Shown here piece after piece: positions 23,512 to 31,541 of a stretch of DNA of 45,763 bases. The translations under genes and the position numbers were made by a program. Each line of letters opens with the position of its first letter. The stretch's first letter is position 1. The notes beneath the pieces are model-generated. The model was not told the DNA's origin and did no database searches. It was given only the letters and a program-made list of their open reading frames with translations. Source of the stretch: Bog-473 sp036502025 (GTDB taxonomy: Bacteria; Actinomycetota; Acidimicrobiia; Acidimicrobiales; RAAP-2); contig DASXZJ010000041.1 in NCBI GenBank assembly GCA_036502025.1, positions 1-45,763 on the forward strand. Direction: 5' to 3'.

Positions 23512-24177
23512 GTGCAGATTGAGCTCTGGTCCGACTTCGCCTGCCCCTGGTGTGCCCTGGGGATCTACCGCTTGGATGCGGCGCGCCGAGAGTTCGAGCA
23601 CGGCTCGGCGATCAACGTGGTTCACCGTTCGTTCGAGTTGGACCCGCGCGCCCCGGCCAAGCGGCCCCAGAGTATGGAAGAGGTGCTGGCCGCCAAGTAC
23701 GGCATGGGTCCCGAACAGGTCCGAGCCGGCCACGAGCGCCTGACCGCGTTCGGGGCCGAGGTCGGCATGGAGTTCCGATTCGAGCGGATCCAGCTGGGGA
23801 GCACGTTCGACGCCCACCGGTTGGCCCAGGCGGCCCGGGGGACTTCGGTCGAAGAAGCGGTAGTGAAGGCGCTTTTCGCGGCCTACTTCACCGAGGGCAA
23901 GCTCCTCTCGGACCACGAGGTCCTGCGTGAGGTGGCGAGCTCGGCCGCGATGGCGGCCGAAGTGGTCGACGAGGTCCTGGGCGGACCCGGTGGCCTGGCT
24001 GGGGCCTACGCCGAGGCGGTGCGGTCCGACGAGGCAGCTGCCCAGGAGCTGGGGATCACCGGCGTGCCCCACTTCATCATCAACGGGAAGTGGGCCGTGC
24101 CTGGGGCACAGGACGTCGAGACCATGGTGCTCGTGCTCCGCCGGGCCTGGGAGCGCAGCGAGGTGGCGGCGTCGTAA
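23512..24177 (+). CDS. DsbA-family oxidoreductase, FrnE-like
   Basis: A 221-residue thioredoxin-fold protein of the FrnE/DsbA group. The active-site CPWC is at residues 11-14 (WSDFACPWCALG), the helical insert follows, and the cis-Pro loop GITGVPHFIING lies near the C-terminus. There is no signal peptide, so it acts in the cytosol; FrnE proteins are thiol-disulfide isomerases or oxidoreductases linked to stress or polyketide tailoring. GTG 23512 lies 7 nt after a TAGGCT hexamer (23499-23504), indicating a leaderless message. The agmatinase-family gene starts 11 nt after its stop. Confidence 0.87.
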   Translation: MQIELWSDFACPWCALGIYRLDAARREFEHGSAINVVHRSFELDPRAPAKRPQSMEEVLAAKYGMGPEQVRAGHERLTAFGAEVGMEFRFERIQLGSTFDAHRLAQAARGTSVEEAVVKALFAAYFTEGKLLSDHEVLREVASSAAMAAEVVDEVLGGPGGLAGAYAEAVRSDEAAAQELGITGVPHFIINGKWAVPGAQDVETMVLVLRRAWERSEVAAS

Positions 24178-24188
24178 GGTCGCCCATC

Positions 24189-25208
24189 GTGAGGCAGAGC
24201 AACATGTACGGGCCGGACGCCACCTTCGTCGGCGTGCCGGCGGCCGACCTGAGCGATCCCTCCAGCTACGCCGGGGCCGGTGCCGTCATCATCGGCGCAC
24301 CCTTCGACGGGGGTACATCGCACCGGCCGGGTTGCCGTTTCGGGCCCCAAGCCATCCGTCTCACCGACTACCTGCCCCATGACGGGAGTCGGCCGCACTT
24401 AGCGCTCGACGTGGACCCCTTGGTCGAGCTGGGTGTGGTCGACGTCGGTGACGTCACGATGCTCTCGGGGGAGACCACCGAATCGCTGGCCCGGCTGGAG
24501 GAGGCGGTGGCGCAGGTGGCCGCGAGTGGAGCCCTGCCGGTCATCCTCGGCGGCGACCACACCATCGCACTGCCCGACGTGACCGGAGTAGCCCGGCACG
24601 TCGGCTGGGGGCGGGTCTCGGTCATCCACTTCGACGCGCACGCCGACACCGGGGACAGCCATTTCGGCTCACTGCACGGGCACGGCACCCCGATGCGCCG
24701 CCTGATCGAGTCCGGTGCCACCCGGGGTGACCGCTTCCTGCAGATCGGCCTGCGCGGCTATTGGCCCGAGCCCGAGACCTTGGCCTGGATGGGGGAGCAG
24801 GGGATGCGGAGCTTCGAGATGACCGAGGTCGTCGAAAGGGGTCTCGATGCCGTGCTGACCGAAGCGTCCGCCATCGCCCTCGATGATTGCGACGCCGTTT
24901 TCCTCTCGGTCGACGTGGACGTGGTCGATCCCGGCATGGCCCCAGGCACCGGCACCCCCGAGCCAGGGGGACTGCAGAGTCGACAGCTGCTCGACGCCGT
25001 CCGCCGCCTGGCCATGGAGCTCCCCCTGGCCGGGGTCGACGTGGTGGAGGTGTCCCCGCCCTATGACCAGGCCGAAGTAACCGCCTATCTGGGCAACCGA
25101 ATCGTGCTCGAGGCGCTCTCGGGGGTGGCGTGGCGCCGGCGGCAGCTGGCCGGGGAGACGGTCAGGCGCCCCACCGACCCGTTGCTAGAGGGCCGGCGGT
25201 CACCGTGA
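24189..25208 (+). CDS. agmatinase/ureohydrolase family enzyme
   Basis: A 339-residue arginase-fold enzyme. All manganese-binding motifs are visible: GGDHTIALP, HFDAHADTG and SVDVDVVDPGMAPGTGTPE. The family removes urea from guanidino compounds such as agmatine, guanidinobutyrate or formiminoglutamate. The N-terminal PFDGGTSHRPGCRFGPQAIR fits agmatinase-like members, but the exact substrate cannot be read. GTG 24189 is used; a TAAGGT hexamer (24175-24180), overlapping the frnE stop, ends 8 nt before it, so it may have its own leaderless message. ATG 24204 is an alternative start. Confidence 0.85.
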   Translation: MRQSNMYGPDATFVGVPAADLSDPSSYAGAGAVIIGAPFDGGTSHRPGCRFGPQAIRLTDYLPHDGSRPHLALDVDPLVELGVVDVGDVTMLSGETTESLARLEEAVAQVAASGALPVILGGDHTIALPDVTGVARHVGWGRVSVIHFDAHADTGDSHFGSLHGHGTPMRRLIESGATRGDRFLQIGLRGYWPEPETLAWMGEQGMRSFEMTEVVERGLDAVLTEASAIALDDCDAVFLSVDVDVVDPGMAPGTGTPEPGGLQSRQLLDAVRRLAMELPLAGVDVVEVSPPYDQAEVTAYLGNRIVLEALSGVAWRRRQLAGETVRRPTDPLLEGRRSP

Positions 25209-25303
25209 CCCTCAACGGCGGTGTCTATTTTGGCAATGGCCGTTCGTCGGTGTAGTGAGAGATGCCCGAGGTCGGGCAAAGGCGAACCCCAAGGAGCCGA
25301 CAA

Positions 25304-25936
25304 ATGAGCGACACCACGACCTGGAACCAGATTCATGCCGAGCGGGGCGCCATCGCCGACACGCTGGCCACGCTCACACCGGAGCAATGGGCCGCCCCTT
25401 CGCTCTGCGGTGGGTGGACGGTGCAGATGACCGCCGGTCATATCGTGATGTCCGGGGAGCAGTCGCCGGGCGCCTTCATGAAGGGGATGCTCGCCAACGG
25501 CTTCCGCTTCAACACCATGATGGACCGCCAGGCCAGGGCCACCGGCGCTCGGCCCTCGGCTGAGATCATCGAGCGGATCCGGGCCCGGACCACCACGACC
25601 AACAAGCCGCCCGGGCCGGCCAAGACCATGCTCGGTGAGGTGCTGGTGCACAGCGAGGACATCCGCCGGCCATTGGGTATCTCGCACACGCCCGACCCCG
25701 AGGCTCTGGTCACCTGCCTCGACATGTACAAGGCCGCCAACTTCCCGGTGGGGGCGAAGAAGCGCGTCGCCGGGCTGCGCCTGGTGGCGTCCGACATCGA
25801 CTGGACCCACGGCGACGGGCCAGAGGTCACGGGTCCGGGTCTGTCGGTTCTGATGATGGTGACCGGCCGCTCCGCCGGGTTGGACGGCCTGTCGGGTGAA
25901 GGCATGGCCACCCTGCGCAGCCGCATGGCCGGCTGA
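25304..25936 (+). CDS. DinB/MDMPI-fold protein (TIGR03083-type)
   Basis: A 210-residue helical-bundle protein. The N-terminal HAERGAIADTLATLTPEQWA, then CGGWTVQMTAGHIV, and a later EVLVHSEDIRRPLG match the actinobacterial 'maleylpyruvate isomerase N-terminal domain' family. The histidines in GHIV and VHSEDIRR are the expected metal ligands of DinB-like proteins, many of which use mycothiol. The actual reaction is unknown. ATG 25304 is chosen, with ribosome site AAGGAG just upstream; the frame runs back to 25262 without conservation. Confidence 0.8.
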   Translation: MSDTTTWNQIHAERGAIADTLATLTPEQWAAPSLCGGWTVQMTAGHIVMSGEQSPGAFMKGMLANGFRFNTMMDRQARATGARPSAEIIERIRARTTTTNKPPGPAKTMLGEVLVHSEDIRRPLGISHTPDPEALVTCLDMYKAANFPVGAKKRVAGLRLVASDIDWTHGDGPEVTGPGLSVLMMVTGRSAGLDGLSGEGMATLRSRMAG

Positions 25937-25968
25937 GGCTTCATGAGGGCATCCCGATGGGTGTTATT

Positions 25969-26117
25969 GCGAGTGCGTCGGAATTTTGAACCCACTCCCG
26001 AAATGGGCCCCTCGCCGCTGACGTCTCGCCCTAAAATTCCAGGTCACGGGCTTCTCGGTCTCTCTCCCTAAGGGGGGATTCGGAGTGGGTCGAAATCTCG
26101 ACTCACTCTGGAATTTC
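25969..26117. repeat. nested imperfect inverted repeat, MITE-like or structured RNA
   Basis: Left arm 25977-26002 (GTCGGAATTTTGAACCCACT then CCCGAA) is mirrored by 26079-26102 (TTCGGAGTGGGTCGAAATCT then CGAC), with pairing extending outward through GAGTGCGTC and GACTCACTC. Inside, AAATTCCAG at 26033-26041 is mirrored by CTGGAATTT near 26108-26116. The stretch is A/T-richer than the surroundings and lies in the 243-bp gap between convergent genes. No gene is seen in it. Confidence 0.55.
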
Positions 26118-26179
26118 ACTACCGGGACGCGGTAGCCGGCGTTGAGTCCGGTCCGGTCGAGCCGAGCTCGGAGCTCAGC

Positions 26180-27220
26180 TCAAGCCGGCGGGGCAAAGCC
26201 CCAGGTCCGGGCGATCAGGGTGAGGGAGCGGACGCGGGCCTCGTAGGAATGGGCCCTGGTGGAGAGCATGATCTCGTCGGCCCCGGTGCGGTGCTGCAGC
26301 TGCGAGAGACCCTGCCCGACCGATTCGGGATCCCCGACCAGGTGTGTGGCCATGGCCTCTTCGACGATGGCCAACTCGGCCGCTGAAAAGGAATAGGCCG
26401 CGGCTTCGTCGGGGGAGGGCAACAGTCCCAGGCGGCCTGTGCGCAGCTGCAGGATGCTGAGGGCCGACGACCCGGCGAGCCACCGGGCCTCGTCCTCGCT
26501 CGGGGCGCAGATCACCGAGACGGCGACCATGGCCCGGGGCTCCTCGAGGAGGAACGAGGGTCGGAAGTTGGACCGGTAGGTCTCGAGTGCCGGATCCAGC
26601 AAGGCGGGGCTGAAGTGGTAGGCGAAGGAGAACGGCAGGCCGAGCAGGCCGGCCAGCTGGGCGCTGAAGAGCGAGGACCCGAGCAGCCACACCTCAGGGA
26701 GGTAGCCGCGGCCCGGGTTGGCCGAGGGATGGGTGGGTGGCCCCTCGCCCGCAGCCAGGTAGTTGATGAGCTCGACCACATCATCGGGGAACCCGTCGGC
26801 GCCCAGGTCCCGGGTACGCCGCAGCGCCCGGGCGGTCATCTGATCGGTGCCGGGCGCCCGGCCCAGGCCGAGGTCGATCCGGCCCGGGTGCAGCGCCTCG
26901 AGCGTGCCGAACTGCTCCGCCACGACGAGCGGGGCGTGGTTGGGCAGCATGACCCCGCCCGAGCCGACGCGGATCGTCGAGGTGGCGTTGGCCAGGTGGG
27001 CGATCAGGACGGCGGGAGCCGAGCTGGCCACGGCCGGCATGCCGTGGTGTTCGGCCACCCATAAGCGGCGGTAGCCGAGATCCTCGGCCGCCCTCGCCAG
27101 CCTCGTCGTCTCGGCGAGCGCCTGGGCCGGGTTCGATCCCGTCGCCACCGTGGCCAGGTCGAGCACTGACAGGGGGATCACGGTTAGTGCAACACCGGAC
27201 CGACGCCGGTGCTTCCCCAT
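26180..27220 (-). CDS. LLM-class flavin oxidoreductase, MsnO8-like
   Basis: A 346-residue bacterial luciferase-like monooxygenase. Family marks: PLSVLDLATVATGSNPAQAL, LWVAEHHGMPAVASSAPAVL, IRVGSGGVMLPNHAPLVVAE and GRIDLGLGRAPGTD. This set is typical of the MsnO8/alkanal-monooxygenase-like subgroup, which uses FMN or F420. The substrate is unknown. ATG 27218-27220 is 10 nt after the stop of the PLP decarboxylase on the same strand, so it is the last gene of larB-larC-decarboxylase-LLM. A longer upstream frame exists inside the decarboxylase gene but is not conserved. Confidence 0.86.
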   Translation of the reverse strand: MGKHRRRSGVALTVIPLSVLDLATVATGSNPAQALAETTRLARAAEDLGYRRLWVAEHHGMPAVASSAPAVLIAHLANATSTIRVGSGGVMLPNHAPLVVAEQFGTLEALHPGRIDLGLGRAPGTDQMTARALRRTRDLGADGFPDDVVELINYLAAGEGPPTHPSANPGRGYLPEVWLLGSSLFSAQLAGLLGLPFSFAYHFSPALLDPALETYRSNFRPSFLLEEPRAMVAVSVICAPSEDEARWLAGSSALSILQLRTGRLGLLPSPDEAAAYSFSAAELAIVEEAMATHLVGDPESVGQGLSQLQHRTGADEIMLSTRAHSYEARVRSLTLIARTWGFAPPA

Positions 27221-27230
27221 CCGGGCCGGC

Positions 27231-28592
27231 TCACGCCATGGTGGCGAGGATCTCCTGCACCATCTCGATGGTGGTGTCGGGGTGGAGGAAGGCGAAGCGG
27301 GCCACCGTCTCACCCTCCCAAGTGGTCGGGGTGACGAACCCGGTCTGGTCCGCCAGGAGCTTGGCCGACCAGGCGTCATAGTCGGGCTTGGTCCACCCGG
27401 GTCGGCGGAAGAGGACCACTGAGAGCTCGGGTTGGCGCACGAGCTCGGTCTGGGGGGTGAGCGTGATCTCCCGGGCGGCTCGCTGGGCAATGGCCAGTCC
27501 GGCCTCGACCGCGTCGCGGTAGGCGTCCAGACCGTTGACCGCCATGGAGAACCAGATGGGCAACCCCCGGGCCCGCCGCGTCAAGTGATAGGCGTAGTCG
27601 CTCGGGTTCCACTCCTCGGGGTTCTCGGTGTGCAGGATCTCGAGATACGACGCGTCCTGGGTGTGCACGGCCTTGGCCAGGTTGGGTTGCCGGTACAGCA
27701 GGGCGGCGCAGTCGAAGGGGGCGAAGAGCCACTTGTGGGGGTCGACGATGAACGAGTCGGCCCGGCCGAAGCCCACGAACTTGTCCCGGACGGACGGGGC
27801 GAAGAGGGCGGCCCCGCCGTAGGCACCGTCGATGTGGAGCCAGAGCGAGTGCTCCTGGGCGACGTCGGCCACCCCGTCGAGATCGTCCACGATGCCGGCG
27901 TTGGTCGTCCCGGCCGTGGCCACCACGCCGACGACGTCGTCGGCCCGTGAATCGTGTCCCAAGGCGGCGCGCAGGGCGGCCCCGGTCAGTCGGTGATCCT
28001 CGGTCGGCACAATCAGGGCCTCGACGCCGATCACGTGCAGCGCCTTGCCCACCGAGGAGTGGGCATCGTCGCTCACCGCGATCAGCGGGCGCGCCGGGGC
28101 GGGCCTGCCGCGGCGGAAGGCGGCGGTGTCGCGAGCCACCACCAGCGCGGAGAGGTTGCCGGCCGAGCCGCCGGCCACGAAACACCCACCGGAGCCGGCC
28201 GGGAAGCCCGCCTGGTTGGCGATGACCTCGAGCGCCTGGTTCTCGGCCACCACGACGCCGGCCGCCTCCAACCAGGAGGTGCCCTGCAGGGACGAGCAGG
28301 AGACGAACATGTCGAACAGCAGTGCGGCCTTGGTGGGCGCGGCCGGGATGAAGGAGAGGAAGCGCGGGCTGTCGCAGGAGACGACGGCGGTGGCCAGAGT
28401 ATCGACGAAGAGGCGCAACACGTCGGCCGCCTCGTTCCCCTCCGGGCGCATCAGGCCGTCGAGCGCGGCGGGCAGCGAGTCGATCTGGCCGCCGAAGTCC
28501 AGCGGCACCGGGTCGAGGGCCAACCGCTCCCGGCAGTACTCGACCACCAGGTCGGTCATCGCCTGGTCGTAGGCGAACATCCCCTCGGTCAT
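27231..28592 (-). CDS. PLP-dependent group II amino acid decarboxylase
   Basis: A 453-residue pyridoxal-dependent decarboxylase. The PLP lysine is in FIVDPHKWLFAPFDC; the aspartate that pairs with the pyridine nitrogen is in LWLHIDGAYGG, and ATAGTTNAGIVDDL is also typical. The N-terminal part PRFLSFIPAAPTKAALLFDM fits the aromatic-amino-acid/aspartate decarboxylase family. It removes the alpha-carboxyl of an amino acid to give an amine; which one cannot be read. Its ATG overlaps the larC stop (ATGA), so it is translationally coupled to nickel-cofactor genes, an unusual partnership. Confidence 0.87.
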   Translation of the reverse strand: MTEGMFAYDQAMTDLVVEYCRERLALDPVPLDFGGQIDSLPAALDGLMRPEGNEAADVLRLFVDTLATAVVSCDSPRFLSFIPAAPTKAALLFDMFVSCSSLQGTSWLEAAGVVVAENQALEVIANQAGFPAGSGGCFVAGGSAGNLSALVVARDTAAFRRGRPAPARPLIAVSDDAHSSVGKALHVIGVEALIVPTEDHRLTGAALRAALGHDSRADDVVGVVATAGTTNAGIVDDLDGVADVAQEHSLWLHIDGAYGGAALFAPSVRDKFVGFGRADSFIVDPHKWLFAPFDCAALLYRQPNLAKAVHTQDASYLEILHTENPEEWNPSDYAYHLTRRARGLPIWFSMAVNGLDAYRDAVEAGLAIAQRAAREITLTPQTELVRQPELSVVLFRRPGWTKPDYDAWSAKLLADQTGFVTPTTWEGETVARFAFLHPDTTIEMVQEILATMA

Positions 28593-29827
28593 CAGGCGGG
28601 CGACTTGTCGTCCCCGAGGGGCGCCTCGCCCCGCGAGGGTCGTTGGGCCTGCCGCCAGGCCTCCTCGGCCCGGGAGGCCACTTCCTGCAGGCCGGCGCCG
28701 GTCTTGCGGGCGATGCCCGCGATGTCCTCGAACTCGGGCTTGGCCCGCCCACCGCCCACTTTCATGCGCACCACCATGCCGTCGACCGTCACCTGATCGA
28801 GGATGCGGGCCGCCGGCCAGCGCTCGAGGTGCGTGGCCCGGACCCCGAAGGTGCCGGTGGCGCTCTGGATGATGTGGCGCAGGGCCTCGAGATGGGCGGT
28901 GTCGGTGAGGACGTGGAGGACGTGCCCCGGCCGGCCCTTCTTCATGGTGACCGAGCTCACCCAGGCGTCGAAGGCGCCCCCGTCGAGGGCGGCCGAGACG
29001 GCGTACCCGAGCTGCTCGCCGGTCACGTCATCGAGGTTGGCCTCCAGCACGAGCGCCGGTTGCCCGGGTCCGACGGCCTCGAGGTGGCGTCGCCCGATGA
29101 CCACCTGGGTGCAGTTGGGCAACTCGTCCATCTCGGCTGCACCGCCCCCGAAGCCCGAGGTGGTCACCGTCATGGCCGGCATGGGCCCGAACGACGAGGA
29201 CAGGCCGGCCAGCAACGCGGCCCCGGTCGGCGTGGTCAGCTCCACCGAGGTGTCCCGCCCGTAGGTGGGGACCCCCTCGAGCAGGCGGACGGCGGCGGGC
29301 GAGGGATTGGGGAGCCGGCCGTGGGCCGAGCGCACCGTGCCGGTGCCGGTGGCCACCGCGGACGCGGTGACGTCGTCGACGCCCAGCACCTCGAGGGCGG
29401 ACACCGTGCCGACGATGTCGATGACCGCGTCGTGGCCCCCCACTTCGTGGAAGTGCACCTGGTCGATGGCCCGGCGGTGCAGCGTGGATTCCACCTCGGC
29501 CAGGAGGTGGAAGACGGCCAGCGACCGCTCGGTCACCCGGGCCGGTAGGCCGGCGCCGGCGATCATGGCGGCGATGTGCCCGTGCGTGCGCACCACCACG
29601 TCGTCGGTGCCGCGCACCAGGGCCCGGGTGCAGGCCACCCCGCCGCGGAGCGACTCCTCCAGTCCGAGCTCCCAGTCCGGGAGGGGGAGCCGGCCCAGAA
29701 GACCGCGGACCTCGTCGACGTCGGCCCCCGCATCGATGAGCGAGCCCAGCGCCATGTCCCCGGCGATGCCGGCGAAGCAGTGGAACCAGGCGACGGTCTC
29801 GGTCGTGTTCACGGCAGCTGTGCTCAC
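28592..29827 (-). CDS. larC: LarC, nickel insertion protein for NPN cofactor
   Basis: A 411-residue single-chain LarC. The N-terminal FHCFAGIAGDMALGSLIDAG and VHFHEVGGHDAVIDIVG, with several His residues, and the C-terminal part LEANLDDVTGEQLGYAV, TMKKGRPGHVLHVL and KPEFEDIAGIARKTG are family marks. LarC uses CTP to insert nickel into the sulfur-bearing pyridinium nucleotide. In Lactobacillus the gene is split by a programmed frameshift; here both halves are in one frame. GTG 29825-29827 overlaps the larB stop by two bases (GTGA). A longer frame upstream lies inside larB and is rejected. Confidence 0.9.
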   Translation of the reverse strand: MSTAAVNTTETVAWFHCFAGIAGDMALGSLIDAGADVDEVRGLLGRLPLPDWELGLEESLRGGVACTRALVRGTDDVVVRTHGHIAAMIAGAGLPARVTERSLAVFHLLAEVESTLHRRAIDQVHFHEVGGHDAVIDIVGTVSALEVLGVDDVTASAVATGTGTVRSAHGRLPNPSPAAVRLLEGVPTYGRDTSVELTTPTGAALLAGLSSSFGPMPAMTVTTSGFGGGAAEMDELPNCTQVVIGRRHLEAVGPGQPALVLEANLDDVTGEQLGYAVSAALDGGAFDAWVSSVTMKKGRPGHVLHVLTDTAHLEALRHIIQSATGTFGVRATHLERWPAARILDQVTVDGMVVRMKVGGGRAKPEFEDIAGIARKTGAGLQEVASRAEEAWRQAQRPSRGEAPLGDDKSPA

Positions 29828-30594
29828 GGCAGCAACCGGGCGATGGCGCAGGCGGCGCCGTACCCGTTGTCGATGCCGACCACCGTGAGGCCCGAGGCGC
29901 AGGCGGCCAGCATGGCCAGCAGCGCCGTCAGCCCCTCGAAGGCGGCGCCGTAGCCCGTGCTGGTGGGCACCGCCACCACCGGAGCGGGGGTGAGGCCACC
30001 GACCACACTGGCCAGGGCGCCCTCCATGCCGGCGATCACCACGACCGCATCGGCGGCGGCCAGGGTGTCGACCTCGGCCAGCAACCGGTGCAGACCGGCC
30101 ACGCCGCAGTCGACCAGAAGCGTGGGCGAGAAGCCCAGGGCGCCGAGCACCGAGAGGCACTCGTTGGCGACGGGGAGATCGGCGGTCCCCGCCGTGACGA
30201 TGAGGACAGCGCCGGGGCGGTGCGCCGCCGGGCGGAACGTCATGGTCAGAGTGGTCCCGGTCTCGGTGACCTCGCCCGCGCCGAAGCCGAGCGCCTCAGC
30301 CGCCGCGGCCACGGCCTTGACCTGATCGCCCGTGGCCCGGGTCAGGAGGACCGGGCCCGGGGTGGCGGCGAGCAGCTCCTCGACGATGGCGGCGCAGTGT
30401 TCGGGGGTCTTGCCGGGCCCGTAGACGGCCTCGGGCATGCCCTGGCGCAGGTCGCGGTGATGGTCGATGCGGGCGAACCCCAGGTCGGCGTAGGGCAGCC
30501 GCCGCAGCTGGCGCACGGCGTCGTCAGGCGTGCAGTCGCCCGAGGCGACCTGTTCGACCAGCGTGCGGAGGGAGGTGGGGTCCATCTCGTTCAC
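29824..30594 (-). CDS. larB: LarB, NaAD carboxylase/hydrolase for NPN cofactor
   Basis: A 256-residue protein whose C-terminal half is PurE-like (VLIVTAGTADLPVANECLSV, LVDCGVAGLHRLLAE, VVIAGMEGALASVVGGL). The N-terminal QLRRLPYADLGFARIDHHRD with RQGMPEAVYGPGKTPEH is specific to LarB. It carboxylates nicotinic acid adenine dinucleotide at C5 and cleaves it to the dicarboxylate mononucleotide, the first step of NPN synthesis. The frame starts at GTG 30592-30594, with an in-frame ATG three codons later. The gene heads larB-larC-decarboxylase-LLM and diverges from pheA with only 14 bp between the starts. Confidence 0.9.
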   Translation of the reverse strand: MNEMDPTSLRTLVEQVASGDCTPDDAVRQLRRLPYADLGFARIDHHRDLRQGMPEAVYGPGKTPEHCAAIVEELLAATPGPVLLTRATGDQVKAVAAAAEALGFGAGEVTETGTTLTMTFRPAAHRPGAVLIVTAGTADLPVANECLSVLGALGFSPTLLVDCGVAGLHRLLAEVDTLAAADAVVVIAGMEGALASVVGGLTPAPVVAVPTSTGYGAAFEGLTALLAMLAACASGLTVVGIDNGYGAACAIARLLP

Positions 30595-30600
30595 TATCCT
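30595..30600 (+). promoter_or_regulatory. -10 hexamer of pheA (leaderless)
   Basis: TATCCT ends 8 nt before the GTG of pheA, inside the 14-bp space separating it from larB. There is no room for a ribosome site, so pheA is likely leaderless and its promoter overlaps that of larB. Confidence 0.5.
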
Positions 30601-30608
30601 GCCCGGGT

Positions 30609-31541
30609 GTGAACCCTCCTGCGACCTCGGTCGCCTACTTCGGGCCGGCGGCCACCTTCACCCAGGAGGCGCTCCTCACCCAGGCCGACCTGGCGTCGGC
30701 CGACCTGCGCCCGCTCGGCACCATCGCCGCCGTGCTCGAATCGGTGGCCCGGGGCGACGTCGACCTGGGTTTCGTGCCCATGGAGAACGCCATCGAGGGC
30801 ACGGTGAGCGCCACCATCGACGGCCTCATCTTCGACGTCGACCTCTTCATCCAGCGCGAGGTGGTGATGGACATCCACCTCCATCTGATGGCCCGGCCGG
30901 GCACCGCTCTGGGCGAGGTGCGGAGCGTGGCCTCCTACCCCCATGCCCTGGCCCAGTGCCAGAAGTTCCTGGCCGACCGGTTGCCCGAGGCCGAGCAGGT
31001 GGCGGCCAATTCCACGGCGGACGCGGCCCGGGTGCTGGGGGAGTCCGGGTCGGCCGATGGGGCGGCCATCGCACCCCGGCTGGCGGCCGAGCGCTACGGC
31101 CTGAGCATCCTGGCCGAGGACGTGGAGGACCATCCCGAGAACCAGACCCGGTTCGTCGCCGTGGCGCGCACCCACGTGCCCAAGGCCTCGGGCCACGACA
31201 AGACGAGCATCGTGTGCTTCCAGCACGCCGACCACCCCGGGAGCCTGCACGGCATCCTCGGCCAGTTCGCGGCGCGCAACATCAACCTGACCAAGCTCGA
31301 GTCGCGCCCGACCAAGCAGGGCCTGGGCGACTACTGCTTCGTGATCGACCTGACCGGTCACCTGGGTGACGAGGTCATCGCCGACTGCCTGCGTGACCTG
31401 CACGCGAGCCTGGCGGGCGTGAAGTTCCTCGGCTCGTATCCAGCCGCGGGCGAGCACGGGGCAGACAGGAGGCGCCAGGCCGACGCCGCCTGGCAGGCGG
31501 CCGACGAGTGGCTGCTCGGTCTGCGCTCGTCTATCGGCTGA
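30609..31541 (+). CDS. pheA: prephenate dehydratase
   Basis: A 310-residue monofunctional prephenate dehydratase, making phenylpyruvate for phenylalanine. The catalytic domain opens VAYFGPAATFTQEALLTQ, has VPMENAIEGTVSATID, and carries the active-site threonine in ENQTRF. The C-terminal ACT domain (SIVCFQHADHPGSLHGILGQ, then ESRPTKQGLGDYCFVIDL) binds phenylalanine for feedback control. No chorismate mutase domain is attached. GTG 30609 is close behind a TATCCT hexamer. The 3' end overlaps the convergent MFS gene by 11 bp. Confidence 0.92.
   Translation: MNPPATSVAYFGPAATFTQEALLTQADLASADLRPLGTIAAVLESVARGDVDLGFVPMENAIEGTVSATIDGLIFDVDLFIQREVVMDIHLHLMARPGTALGEVRSVASYPHALAQCQKFLADRLPEAEQVAANSTADAARVLGESGSADGAAIAPRLAAERYGLSILAEDVEDHPENQTRFVAVARTHVPKASGHDKTSIVCFQHADHPGSLHGILGQFAARNINLTKLESRPTKQGLGDYCFVIDLTGHLGDEVIADCLRDLHASLAGVKFLGSYPAAGEHGADRRRQADAAWQAADEWLLGLRSSIG

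Noticed and set aside
28592..30160. Longer larC start upstream of 29827
   Set aside because: The extra 111 codons lie in larB in another frame and look like Arg/Gly-rich shadow; the GTGA overlap marks the true start.
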